A DNA stretch of 11,346 bases. It comes from Porphyromonas sp. (GTDB lineage Bacteria; Bacteroidota; Bacteroidia; Bacteroidales; Porphyromonadaceae). Positions 1 to 6,877 of the stretch are shown in pieces. The stretch lies in NCBI GenBank assembly GCA_029983495.1, contig JASBZJ010000043.1, positions 1 through 11,346 of the forward strand, in the 5' to 3' direction. The notes beneath the pieces were generated by a model that was not told the origin of the DNA, ran no database searches, and worked only from the letters and a program-made list of their open reading frames with translations. How positions within the stretch are numbered: position 1 is the first letter of the stretch; each line of letters opens with the position of its first letter. A program made the translations under genes and the position numbers.

Positions 1-870
1 GTTTTGCATTTTATCCTTAAGTGCCCAAGAGGTAAGATAACGCTCGGTTGAACCAGGGAAACCTATCGTCATGGAATAGTCGCCAGGTTTATAACCATTA
101 AGCGAAACTTTAGCATGGTAAATAGGTTTATATGGCTTGTTATTAATGCTATACTCGGCAGGTTTATTGTTAGCATCGGCATAAACACGGAAAACAGAAA
201 AGTCGCCCGTGTGGCGTGGCCACATCCAGTTATCGGTATCTCCACCGAATTTACCAACACTGCTGGGTGGCGTCATTACAAGGCGTACATCGCGAAAAAC
301 ATTGTAAACCACAACATAGTACTTATTACCTTCGTAAAAAGGAACAACTTCGGCTGAGGTAAAATCGTCTTTTGCATATTCAGCTTCAATTTTTTCGCTT
401 TCGGCACCAATTCTGCGGAAACGTTCCATTTCATTGGCTGCCCCCTTAGCAATACTTTCGATCCGATCTGTTACATCAACAACATCTCGTAAGTATTTTA
501 CAGTAAGACCTGGAATAGGAAGTTCCTGTTTAAAATCTTGCGAAACAAACCCATCCTGCAGGTAATCGTGTTCAACCGTACTTTGGCTTTGAATAGCATC
601 GTAACCGCAGTGATGGTTAGTAAATATTAGTCCCTTATCGGAAACCGTAACCCCTGTACAGCCACGACCGAAAATAACAACCGAGTTTACTAGCGAAGGG
701 CTTTTAAGGTTATAAAGTTGGTCGATAGGCATAGTAAAGCCTAATTCGCGCATTCGCTCGATATTCTGTTTATTAAGCTCCTGGAGCACCCACATCCCTT
801 TATCGGCAAATGCTGTAGAAAGCATAGTGGGAAGAAGTATCAATGCGAGAAAAATACGTCGTACGTTCAT
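1..870 (-). CDS. S46 family dipeptidyl peptidase (DPP7/DPP11-like), N-terminal part, cut by window edge
   Basis: Reading leftward from an ATG at 870, the frame is open for 290 codons and runs off the window, so only the N-terminal part is present (the family is about 700 residues). Residues 1-22 are a typical signal peptide (basic start, hydrophobic core, cleavage after AFA), followed by DKGMW, the usual start of mature S46 enzymes. The TNHHCGYDAIQ motif at 84-94 carries the catalytic His (H87, before Cys), and GGDTDNWMWPRHTGDFS at 209-225 carries the N-terminus-anchoring Asn-Trp (214-215) and the catalytic Asp (D223). These enzymes are periplasmic or outer-membrane serine exopeptidases that release dipeptides for asaccharolytic growth. 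The nucleophile Ser and the residue separating DPP7 (broad, hydrophobic P1) from DPP11 (Asp/Glu P1) lie near residues 655-675, outside the window, so the subtype is undecided. The gap to the upstream DUF389 gene is 86 bp and shows no clear promoter. Confidence 0.95.
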   Translation of the reverse strand, partial: MNVRRIFLALILLPTMLSTAFADKGMWVLQELNKQNIERMRELGFTMPIDQLYNLKSPSLVNSVVIFGRGCTGVTVSDKGLIFTNHHCGYDAIQSQSTVEHDYLQDGFVSQDFKQELPIPGLTVKYLRDVVDVTDRIESIAKGAANEMERFRRIGAESEKIEAEYAKDDFTSAEVVPFYEGNKYYVVVYNVFRDVRLVMTPPSSVGKFGGDTDNWMWPRHTGDFSVFRVYADANNKPAEYSINNKPYKPIYHAKVSLNGYKPGDYSMTIGFPGSTERYLTSWALKDKMQN

Positions 871-956
871 AGTATACTCTATTTTCTTCTAATGATGGTT
901 TATTGTGATATGATAATTACGCTTATGAAATATAAAAAACTAGGAATAGGAAAAAC

Positions 957-2405
957 TTACTCTGCAAGAATAATCTTCACCTTTGGGCTACCAGTTCGCT
1001 CTTTTAACCACGATTCCATTTTTCCAAGTTCCTTGCGCTGAATAGTTTTTCGTTGTGCGTGCTGAACAACTACTTGAAGGGTTGAATCGGGGGCATCGCT
1101 GGCCGCAGTAGACGCAAAGAAGGCATAGTCGACCTCGGGGAAAAGAATTTTCATTTCCTTAATAAGTTCGCGTTGCATAGCCCCATAGGAAGTATAGTGC
1201 TTAAGTTTTTGTGTAAGTGAATCGATAGTTCGCGACTGGCGACTAATTACTTCATCGCTACGCTGGTACAAGTCCTGCAAAACTCCTGTTCGCAGGGCAT
1301 TAATATCGAATTCTTCCCCCTCGAAGTTTTGGCGTACATCAAGCAATACATTGTTCAAATGGAACTTTGGCATAAGCCTGCGTAACGAATCGACTGTAGT
1401 TTGCGGAATGGGGTTACCCATAAGTATAACATTCAGTTTTTTTTGTCCGTTTAGTTGCGTTACTTCGCTACGTAGTACAACAGTTTCGTTAAAGTCGAAT
1501 GCTTCGCTAACAAAAGTGTGTACTCGTTGTTCAAACAAACTTTCCTTTACAAGCTTAATACCCATATATAAACTCGGAGCAAGTACACATACCGAAATAA
1601 CTGCGATAATACGGTGAACACGCTTTTCGCGAGCAGGGTTTACAAAACTTTTTTGGGGAAGGCGTAGCAACTTTACGGCAAAGTAAGTGGCCAAAGCAAT
1701 AAATACCGAATTTATAACAAACAGATAGAACGAACCCATAAAATAGCTGAACATACCATTTGCAATACCATAGCCAGCTGTACAAAGTGGAGGCATAAGT
1801 GCCGTTGCAATAGCTACGCCAGGTAATACTTGCCCTTTACTTTTGGTGCAAACAGCAATCATACCAGCAAAGCCACCAAAAAAAGCGATCATAACATCGT
1901 ACACTGTAGGGTATGTACGCGCAATCAGTTCTTCTGTTGGGTGTTTAATGGGGGAAACAAGGAAGTAAATTGTTGCCGTAAGTATGCTAAATAAAGTTGT
2001 AAGTGCGAGGTTACGTAACGAACGCTTCAAAAGTTCAAAATCGTAGGTACCGAGTGCCGTACCAAACCCTATTATTGGTCCCATTAGTGGGGATATACAC
2101 ATCGCTCCAATAATAACAGCAGTACTATTTGTATTTAAGCCCAACGAAGCGACTAAAATAGCACAAATTAGTACCCAAAGGCGAGTACCTACCATATCAG
2201 AATCCTGCTTTACACCAGCAAGAATATCGAGGTCGTTTTCCTTATCGGGTCTGAAGTCGAACAGATTTTGGAAAAAGCTTTTCCACTCCTTAAGACGTTC
2301 CGAACGGGTATCCTTTACCTCGTTTTCAGAACTAACAATGGGGTCATCGACTAAATCAAGATCATCGTCAGTTGATTTATATAAGGGTCGTTCGTTATTA
2401 GGCAT
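957..2405 (-). CDS. DUF389 family integral membrane protein
   Basis: This 482-residue protein has an acidic, soluble N-terminus (1-65) and then the DUF389 membrane core. Predicted helices lie at about 73-91, 95-117, 132-152, 168-186, 192-215, 221-246 and 264-284. The conserved family stretches are visible: NTNSTAVIIGAMCISPLMGP (91-110) and LPGVAIATALMPPL (194-207), both Gly/Pro-rich within the membrane. The C-terminal 200 residues are soluble and mixed alpha/beta, with a probable coiled coil at about 375-415. With seven helices and an N-in start this part would be periplasmic (inference). DUF389 proteins have no established biochemical function, and I do not assign one. The start ATG lies 4 bp after the stop of the flippase gene, so the two are probably co-transcribed and translationally coupled. 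No Shine-Dalgarno is visible. Family assignment is firm, function unknown. Confidence 0.9.
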   Translation of the reverse strand: MPNNERPLYKSTDDDLDLVDDPIVSSENEVKDTRSERLKEWKSFFQNLFDFRPDKENDLDILAGVKQDSDMVGTRLWVLICAILVASLGLNTNSTAVIIGAMCISPLMGPIIGFGTALGTYDFELLKRSLRNLALTTLFSILTATIYFLVSPIKHPTEELIARTYPTVYDVMIAFFGGFAGMIAVCTKSKGQVLPGVAIATALMPPLCTAGYGIANGMFSYFMGSFYLFVINSVFIALATYFAVKLLRLPQKSFVNPAREKRVHRIIAVISVCVLAPSLYMGIKLVKESLFEQRVHTFVSEAFDFNETVVLRSEVTQLNGQKKLNVILMGNPIPQTTVDSLRRLMPKFHLNNVLLDVRQNFEGEEFDINALRTGVLQDLYQRSDEVISRQSRTIDSLTQKLKHYTSYGAMQRELIKEMKILFPEVDYAFFASTAASDAPDSTLQVVVQHAQRKTIQRKELGKMESWLKERTGSPKVKIILAE

Positions 2406-2409
2406 TTTC

Positions 2410-3927
2410 TTAACTACTAAATTTATGTATTACTCTCTTTAAAACGTTACGCAAAGGTTTTTCATGCAAAAGGGCTAATACTACAAAAGCCACTACAGCA
2501 ATAATATTTATTACCCAATGCCACCCTTTGAGGGGCAGGGCATACATATTCGAAAAGTATATTACCATATAGCAACAAGTAGCCAATACAAGGTACATAA
2601 ACGCATTGCGTAAATTATAAGGTATAGGGTAATGCTTTTGTCCCAAAAAGTAACTTATTACTACTATTAACGTATTACTAATGGCTATAGCCCAAGCACA
2701 AGCCATAAATCCAAAACGCGGAACACCTAACACAATTAGTATTACACCAACAAAACACCCTATTGCCGATATAATTGCGCCTAAGCCTGTATGATTGGTA
2801 AGTTTATACCATGTAGAGAGGTTAAGTGCAATCCCCATCATCATTTCGCCCCACATAACCCACGGAACAATAGCAAGACCTCGGTAATATTCGGGTACAA
2901 CAAAATGCTTTAGTATATCTAGCCCTGCCATAACAGCAAGGAATACCATAAGCATAAATAGCCAAAAGTAGTTTGTTACTAATGCTAGGTTCCGTCTCTT
3001 TTGTACCTCGTCGTTATCGTTATGGCTCTTTTCAAAAAAGAAAGGTTCAAATGCATACCGAAAAGCTTGGGTGAAAAGAACCATTATAACAGCTATTTTA
3101 AAGCATGCACCATAAATCCCCAACTCGCTCATAGCAACCTCGCGCGAAGTATATAAAAAGGGGAAAAGTATTTTATCGGCCATTTGGTTAAATATCCCCG
3201 CTATACCTAGCACAACCAGAGGAATAGAATAGGCTAGCATATCCCTAAGTAGCTTAAATGAACTTGTTGTACCACGAGCCTCGGAAATTGCAGGGAATAA
3301 CAAAAGTAAGGTTACAGCATTCGCCAGCAAATTACTGAGAAAAATATATTCAACACCTAAACTAGGACGATAACACCACGTTACAATCGAGGGGTTAATC
3401 GAATACAAGTATGGGCATAGTAGCAAAAAGAACAAATTAAACCCGATATTTACGGCTACAAACACCAACTTTATGGTAGCAAAGCGTGCAGCTCGCTTTT
3501 TTAATCGAAGGTAAGCATAGGGAATAGCCATAAAAGCATCACTGGCAATTATAAAAGCCATCATAATTACCACGCCTGGCATTGAATTACCCAACAACAA
3601 AACACTTATAGGTTTTGCAAAAACCGTTACAAGTAAGGCAAACAACAAACTAGTTGTTGCTAAAGAATGTAAGGCTGTGCGATAAACTTGCTTAGGATTA
3701 TTACTTTGATTGGCAAAACGAAAAAAACCCGTTTCCATACCATAAGTAAGAACAACAAGTAAAAGAGCAGTCCAAGCGTAAAGATTGGTAACAATACCAT
3801 ATTCGCCTGTTGTTTGAAGCACCCTGACATAAAAAGGCACAAGCAACCAATTGAGCAAACGCCCAACAATAGTTGATAGACCATACCATGCAGTATCCTT
3901 TACAAGTGTCGTAACTGGTGTTGCCAT
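2410..3927 (-). CDS. Polysaccharide/lipopolysaccharide flippase (Wzx/MATE-like, MOP superfamily)
   Basis: A very hydrophobic protein of about 505 residues with some 12-14 membrane helices. It opens with the motif typical of Bacteroidota O-antigen/polysaccharide biosynthesis flippases: LVKDTAWYGLSTIVGRLLNW, then LLVPFYVRVL and a GEYGIVTNLYAW segment. Such proteins move lipid-linked oligosaccharides across the inner membrane. I place the start at ATG 3927 because family members begin a few residues before the KDTA.YG motif and the sequence upstream of it is A/T-rich. In-frame ATGs at 3975 and 3960 would add 16 or 11 residues and cannot be excluded. A promoter candidate lies at 4091-4121. No glycosyltransferase or other glycan gene is adjacent, so the substrate cannot be read from context. 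DUF389 follows after 4 bp. A lipid II flippase role is possible but less likely by motif. Confidence 0.88.
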   Translation of the reverse strand: MATPVTTLVKDTAWYGLSTIVGRLLNWLLVPFYVRVLQTTGEYGIVTNLYAWTALLLVVLTYGMETGFFRFANQSNNPKQVYRTALHSLATTSLLFALLVTVFAKPISVLLLGNSMPGVVIMMAFIIASDAFMAIPYAYLRLKKRAARFATIKLVFVAVNIGFNLFFLLLCPYLYSINPSIVTWCYRPSLGVEYIFLSNLLANAVTLLLLFPAISEARGTTSSFKLLRDMLAYSIPLVVLGIAGIFNQMADKILFPFLYTSREVAMSELGIYGACFKIAVIMVLFTQAFRYAFEPFFFEKSHNDNDEVQKRRNLALVTNYFWLFMLMVFLAVMAGLDILKHFVVPEYYRGLAIVPWVMWGEMMMGIALNLSTWYKLTNHTGLGAIISAIGCFVGVILIVLGVPRFGFMACAWAIAISNTLIVVISYFLGQKHYPIPYNLRNAFMYLVLATCCYMVIYFSNMYALPLKGWHWVINIIAVVAFVVLALLHEKPLRNVLKRVIHKFSS

Positions 3928-4090
3928 TACAAGAGTTTTTTTGAAAAAAGGGAGCGACATAACAAAACCAGCCATTAGCTCAACGACATAGGTAAGCTAG
4001 TTGTATCGGCATTACTAAAAAGGTTCTGCCATGCTGTAGTTGCAACTTCTATATGCAACCAGCAAATGCTCCCATTACACAAAACCACTA

Positions 4091-4121
4091 CAAAGATAAG
4101 GCTTTCTGAACTCAGTAGAAA
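4091..4121 (-). promoter_or_regulatory. Bacteroidota-type promoter for the flippase-DUF389 unit
   Basis: On the minus strand TATCTTTG (4091-4098) matches the -7 consensus TANNTTTG. Nineteen bases upstream lies TTTC (4118-4121), three of four matches to the -33 TTTG. The predicted start of transcription is near 4084, leaving a leader of about 157 nt to the chosen flippase start. It sits just beyond the tRNA-Met terminator, as expected for a new unit. Confidence 0.6.
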
Positions 4122-4130
4122 ATATATACC

Positions 4131-4178
4131 GGAAAAAGAAACCGCCTCATAGGGACTTAAATACCTATGAAGCGGTTT
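4131..4178 (-). terminator. Rho-independent terminator after tRNA-Met
   Basis: The arms 4139-4153 and 4164-4178 form a 15-bp stem. On the minus strand the one imperfect position becomes a G-U pair, while on the plus strand it is an A-C mismatch, so the structure is built for minus-strand RNA. A 10-nt loop separates the arms, and CTTTTTCC follows the stem. It ends the tRNA-Met transcript and any read-through from the DUF1573 genes. Confidence 0.85.
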
Positions 4179-4208
4179 GACAAATCAAACAAAATGTACA
4201 AAAAAGCG

Positions 4209-4282
4209 TAGCGAGAGTGGGGCACGATCCCACGACCTCAGGATTATGAATCCTGCGCTCTAACCAGCTGAGCTATCTCGCC
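4209..4282 (-). tRNA. tRNA with CAU anticodon (elongator Met most likely)
   Basis: A complete 74-nt cloverleaf can be drawn: acceptor GGCGAGA/TCTCGCT with discriminator A at 4209, D arm GCTC/GAGC, anticodon arm CAGGA/TCCTG with loop TTCATAA (anticodon CAT), and T arm GTGGG/CCCAC. CCA is not encoded. The pairable end of the acceptor (G1-U72) and the lack of three G-C pairs next to the anticodon speak against the initiator tRNA. A CAU anticodon can also belong to tRNA-Ile2 (lysidine-modified), which sequence alone does not rule out. The T loop reads ATCGTGC rather than the usual TTCRANY. It has its own consensus promoter upstream and a terminator downstream. Confidence 0.93.
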
Positions 4283-4331
4283 AAACCTGTTCTTCTGTTC
4301 ATCGTAGAACGCTTTCTACTGAAACGTGGTG

Positions 4332-4362
4332 CAAAGATACAACAATTTTTCAATCTGCCAAA
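4332..4362 (-). promoter_or_regulatory. Consensus Bacteroidota promoter for tRNA-Met
   Basis: On the minus strand TTTG (4359-4362), a 19-bp spacer and TATCTTTG (4332-4339) match the sigma-ABfr consensus TTTG-N19-TANNTTTG at every fixed base. Transcription should start near 4325, about 43 nt before the mature tRNA 5' end. The -33 element lies only 22 bp after the stop codon of the second DUF1573 gene. Confidence 0.85.
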
Positions 4363-4384
4363 TTTGAGGAGTTAAAACTATAGC

Positions 4385-5500
4385 CTATCTTATTTCCAAT
4401 ACCAAACGAACAATACGGTAAGGGGCATGAGGGTCATTCATCATAAGCTCAACATTTTCGTTAAGGTTATCACCCTTATTCCGTAAGGTAGCTAAATCTA
4501 TTTTATAGCGTATTACAATATCCTCACCCGCTTTAGCCTTGTTGTTTTGAATAGCAAAACTTACATAGGGGTTATTGCAGTACACATCAAATAATTCAAG
4601 CGGTGCTGCCCCCACATTCTTTATCGAAATACTACTTCCAAAAGTTGCTTGTTGTTGAGCTTTACCCAAATCGATATAAGTTTCAAACTGCGCTTTAGGC
4701 ACAGAATCATATGTATCGTAATCTAGTTGGGGAGCAATGGGTAACTTTACTAAAATTGTATCTCGCAAAGGCTTAGTTCTATTACCATCACGAAGCTGTA
4801 CAATTACAGGGGTTGTATAAATACCTGGTTTTACCGTATCGGCAATATTGGATGTGAATATCACTTCGCTAGGTTCACTAACACCCAAAGAAAGGACTTT
4901 CTTCGACATGGTAAATAAGCCACTCTGCGATGTTAGCTCCAAATCAATGGGATGCTTGTAATTATTATTCACTACCAAACGAACATTACTAGCTCGCTGT
5001 TGCGAAGCCGTTGGAAAAACGAGGTGTTTTGTACTTACCTGAAGTTCGCCAATCAACGAAATAAACTCGCCTTTTTCAGCTCCCCCACGTGTTGCTACAT
5101 TACCCGATATTTCAATTATCAAAGGTTCTACCTCAGCATTGGTATACACACGAACTTTTTTCATAAAGGCGCCAGGCCTACCTTGGGGGTCGTATTCTAC
5201 CGTTAATACACCGTCTTGCCCCGCTTCAATTGCCGACTGGGTTACTCGTGGCGTTGTACAACCACAATCGGAAGTAACCCGCATTACAATAAGAGGGGAA
5301 TTACCTTTATTTGTAAAAACAAAATCGTGTTTAACGGAACCACCATCCTCAGCAATTATACCAAAGTTGTGCTTCACTTCCTTGAACACCGTTTTAGGGG
5401 CATTACTTTGTGCACATAGTTTAGGCGCACTACAAAAAAACAATGCCATAGCTAAAAGCATAAAAGCTACTGCTATGGCACGAGTATTTCCAAATTGCAT
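4385..5500 (-). CDS. Secreted DUF1573-containing protein, long form
   Basis: A 371-residue exported protein. Residues 1-31 form a signal peptide (hydrophobic core, cleavage probably after LCAQ or CA). The DUF1573 domain at about 38-135 has the family pattern: F.EVKHNFG.I, then VFTNKGNSPLIV, the SDCGCTTP motif (C79, C81), and EYDPQGRPGAFMKKVRVYTN. The rest (about 145-371) is beta-rich, with a second immunoglobulin-like unit at about 270-370 (IDLGKA...F.SSISIKNVGAAPLEL) that lacks the CGC motif. DUF1573 belongs to the Ig-like ASPM/SPD-2/Hydin-type fold group, is widespread in Bacteroidota, and has no established function; the periplasm or surface is the likely location. The gene starts 14 bp after the stop of the short DUF1573 gene, so the two form an operon. 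No binding partner can be named from sequence. Confidence 0.9.
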   Translation of the reverse strand: MQFGNTRAIAVAFMLLAMALFFCSAPKLCAQSNAPKTVFKEVKHNFGIIAEDGGSVKHDFVFTNKGNSPLIVMRVTSDCGCTTPRVTQSAIEAGQDGVLTVEYDPQGRPGAFMKKVRVYTNAEVEPLIIEISGNVATRGGAEKGEFISLIGELQVSTKHLVFPTASQQRASNVRLVVNNNYKHPIDLELTSQSGLFTMSKKVLSLGVSEPSEVIFTSNIADTVKPGIYTTPVIVQLRDGNRTKPLRDTILVKLPIAPQLDYDTYDSVPKAQFETYIDLGKAQQQATFGSSISIKNVGAAPLELFDVYCNNPYVSFAIQNNKAKAGEDIVIRYKIDLATLRNKGDNLNENVELMMNDPHAPYRIVRLVLEIR

Positions 5501-5514
5501 GGGTTGCTTGTAAG

Positions 5515-5922
5515 TTACTTCACCACACCTTTAATACGAACCGTAAGCGCACCGTCCATTCCATTGCTGTAGATAGCAATGGTTTTTACAAACTGACCTG
5601 GACGACCAGCCGGGTTATATGTAACTTTTATAGTTGATGATGCTCCAGCAGCAATAGGCTCACTCGAGTATTCAGGCTTTGTACAACCACAAGATGCATT
5701 TACTCGGGTAATTACAAGCGGTGTGTTACCCACGTTTTTTACAGTAAAAGTATGGCTAACGGGGCCATCAGCTTCCATTATTTCCCCGAAATCGTACTCC
5801 GTTTCGGCAACTTGTATCTTATTGTTACCCTTATCCTTCTGTGCTTGTGCATAAGCAACACCAAACGAAACTACGCCTAATAACGCAAAAAGACCGATTA
5901 GTACAAAAAGCTTCTTTTTCAT
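5515..5922 (-). CDS. Secreted DUF1573 protein, short single-domain form
   Basis: A 135-residue protein with a clear signal peptide (MKKK start, hydrophobic 5-24, probable cleavage after AYA or AYAQA) followed by a single DUF1573 domain at about 38-133. Diagnostic segments are TEYDFGEI (41-48), VKNVGNTPLVITRV (61-74), NASCGCTKPE with C78 and C80, and YNPAGRPGQFVKTIAIYSN (102-120). It is essentially the first domain of the downstream 371-residue protein on its own, so the pair looks like an old tandem duplication with later extension of one copy. The two Cys could be redox-active, bind metal or form disulfides; the sequence does not tell. The start at 5922 is supported by the signal peptide and by AAAGGA about 11 nt upstream, one of the few Shine-Dalgarno-like sites here. 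It is the first gene of its operon. Confidence 0.92.
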   Translation of the reverse strand: MKKKLFVLIGLFALLGVVSFGVAYAQAQKDKGNNKIQVAETEYDFGEIMEADGPVSHTFTVKNVGNTPLVITRVNASCGCTKPEYSSEPIAAGASSTIKVTYNPAGRPGQFVKTIAIYSNGMDGALTVRIKGVVK

Positions 5923-6014
5923 ATTGTAGGATTCCTTTCTGTTAGTTCTAAAATCATTTACAGTTTTACTATCATAAGGTAGTTATAACACGCCTTGCAT
6001 ACTACCCTGCCCTA

Positions 6015-6022
6015 CAAAGATA
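6015..6022 (-). promoter_or_regulatory. Possible -7 element for the DUF1573 operon
   Basis: TATCTTTG on the minus strand matches TANNTTTG, about 93 nt before the first DUF1573 start and beyond the preceding terminator. The expected -33 position (6042-6045) reads GTCT, not TTTG, so only half of the promoter is supported. Confidence 0.5.
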
Positions 6023-6108
6023 ATAAAATCCCCTATTTGAGAGACCTCTATAATGAAACGTTGAGAGGTTGAATATCCGTTACCAATAGTTGCTAGCAAA
6101 TATTAGAA

Positions 6109-6158
6109 TAAAAAAAGGACACATATCATGTCGCAACTCGTGCAACACAATATGTGCC
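6109..6158 (-). terminator. Strong rho-independent terminator after tRNA-Glu
   Basis: On the minus strand GGCACATAT pairs with ATATGTGTCC (one bulged T), and an inner GTTGCA/TGCGAC helix extends the stem around a short CGAGT loop. Seven T follow immediately (6110-6116). It lies 33 bp after the tRNA-Glu 3' end and closes the tRNA-Glu/rpsT/tRNA-Glu unit. Confidence 0.85.
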
Positions 6159-6191
6159 TCCAACTATACTAATTATGAAAACAACGATCAG

Positions 6192-6263
6192 TAGCCCCTA
6201 GGGGAATCGAACCCCTCTTTCGAGGATGAAAACCTCGCGTCCTAACCGATAGACGAAAGGGCC
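6192..6263 (-). tRNA. tRNA-Glu (UUC), copy downstream of rpsT
   Basis: A full 72-nt cloverleaf: acceptor GGCCCTT/AGGGGCT with discriminator A at 6192, D arm, an anticodon stem GCGAG/CTCGA region around loop TTTTCAT with anticodon TTC, and T arm AGGGG/CCCCT with the standard TTCGATT loop. CCA is not encoded. It is identical over its whole length to the copy at 6737-6808. No separate promoter is visible between rpsT and this gene, so it is probably released by processing of a longer rpsT transcript. The hairpin at 6268-6286 sits just before its 5' end. Confidence 0.96.
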
Positions 6264-6267
6264 AATC

Positions 6268-6286
6268 GGATACACACTTTGTATCC
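6268..6286 (-). other. Small hairpin immediately upstream of tRNA-Glu
   Basis: GGATAC and GTATCC (6268-6273, 6281-6286) form a perfect 6-bp stem with a 7-nt loop, 4 bp before the mature tRNA 5' end. There is no T-tract, so it is not a terminator. A role in spacing or processing of the tRNA precursor is possible but only inferred. Confidence 0.4.
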
Positions 6287-6374
6287 AGAAGTTATTAGTC
6301 GCCAAAGCCCTGGTTTTGACAACTCGTTTCGTTAAGGTAGCACGCCTATCAGCGCACTAACACCAAGCAAACGC

Positions 6375-6641
6375 TTAAGCTTGGGGGCGAAGCGAATTTA
6401 CATGCTTTGCCAATTTACTCTTAAGGTTCGAAGCTTTTTTCTTATGAATAATACCCCTCTTAGCGAGCTTATCGAGCATAGCCGTAACCGTAGGAAGAGC
6501 CTTACTTGCCTCATCAAAACTTTCCATCGAACGGAGCAATTTTACACGACTACGTGTTGTACGACCATAATAACGGTTGTGCAAGCGACGGCTCGAGGTC
6601 TGACGAATTCTCTTTGCTACAGAGTTTTTCTTATTAATCAT
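6375..6641 (-). CDS. rpsT: 30S ribosomal protein S20
   Basis: An 88-residue, very basic, mostly helical protein matching bS20: the N-terminal part has SVAKRIRQTSSRRLHNRYYG (7-26), and the C-terminal helix has the KRGIIHKKKASNLKSKLAKH pattern (61-80) typical of the family. S20 binds 16S rRNA in the body of the 30S subunit. Length fits (usual about 84-90 residues). The start MINKKNS differs from the common MANHKS start in the phylum but is the only ATG that gives the full family length. It lies between two identical tRNA-Glu genes, 95 bp after one and 111 bp before the other, and has no clear promoter of its own, so co-transcription with the upstream tRNA is likely. In other bacteria S20 can repress its own translation; no such site can be recognised here. 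Confidence 0.96.
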   Translation of the reverse strand: MINKKNSVAKRIRQTSSRRLHNRYYGRTTRSRVKLLRSMESFDEASKALPTVTAMLDKLAKRGIIHKKKASNLKSKLAKHVNSLRPQA

Positions 6642-6720
6642 TATAGTTCGTTTTTCTACGATTCTCTATTTATCTTCACAAAACACGACTCCGCCACTGC
6701 AAGAAACCTTGACCAGCAAA

Positions 6721-6734
6721 AAGCGAAGCCGCTT
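6721..6734 (-). terminator. Weak hairpin plus T-tract between tRNA-Glu and rpsT
   Basis: On the minus strand AAGCG-GCTT-CGCTT forms a 5-bp stem with a tetraloop, followed by TTT, 2 bp after the tRNA-Glu 3' end. It may be a weak terminator or attenuator that divides tRNA and rpsT transcription, or a processing element. The short stem makes this uncertain. Confidence 0.3.
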
Positions 6735-6736
6735 GG

Positions 6737-6808
6737 TAGCCCCTAGGGGAATCGAACCCCTCTTTCGAGGATGAAAACCTCGCGTCCTAACCGATAGACG
6801 AAAGGGCC
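6737..6808 (-). tRNA. tRNA-Glu (UUC), copy upstream of rpsT
   Basis: The same 72-nt cloverleaf as the copy at 6192-6263, with anticodon TTC, T loop TTCGATT and discriminator A at 6737. Identity extends one base beyond each end (6736-6809 versus 6191-6264) and then stops. A perfect consensus promoter lies about 40 bp upstream. It appears to be the first gene of the tRNA-Glu/rpsT/tRNA-Glu cluster. Confidence 0.96.
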
Positions 6809-6846
6809 ATACCAATCTGCATCCCTACTTCGTTCGAATGCGAGTA

Positions 6847-6877
6847 CAAAGGTACAACAAACTTTCGAAATATCAAA
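6847..6877 (-). promoter_or_regulatory. Consensus Bacteroidota promoter for tRNA-Glu/rpsT/tRNA-Glu
   Basis: On the minus strand TTTG (6874-6877), a 19-bp spacer and TACCTTTG (6847-6854) match every fixed base of TTTG-N19-TANNTTTG. The start of transcription should be near 6840, giving a leader of about 30 nt before the tRNA. The spacer is AT-rich with TTTCGAAA. Confidence 0.85.

Noticed and set aside
115..357. 80-codon plus-strand open frame
   Set aside because: Lies antisense inside the S46 peptidase gene, which carries strong catalytic motifs; no family resemblance of its own.
1555..1785. 76-codon minus-strand frame inside the DUF389 gene
   Set aside because: Alternative frame of the conserved membrane core; composition follows from the real gene.
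5139..5513. 124-codon plus-strand open frame
   Set aside because: Antisense to the DUF1573 signal peptide and core region; no start signal and no recognisable domain.
6363..6384. CCAAGC/GCTTGG hairpin at the rpsT stop codon as a terminator
   Set aside because: Stem is only 6 bp and no T-tract follows; transcription probably continues into tRNA-Glu.
6381..6746. 121-codon plus-strand open frame
   Set aside because: Runs antisense through rpsT and into a tRNA gene, so it cannot be a normal gene.
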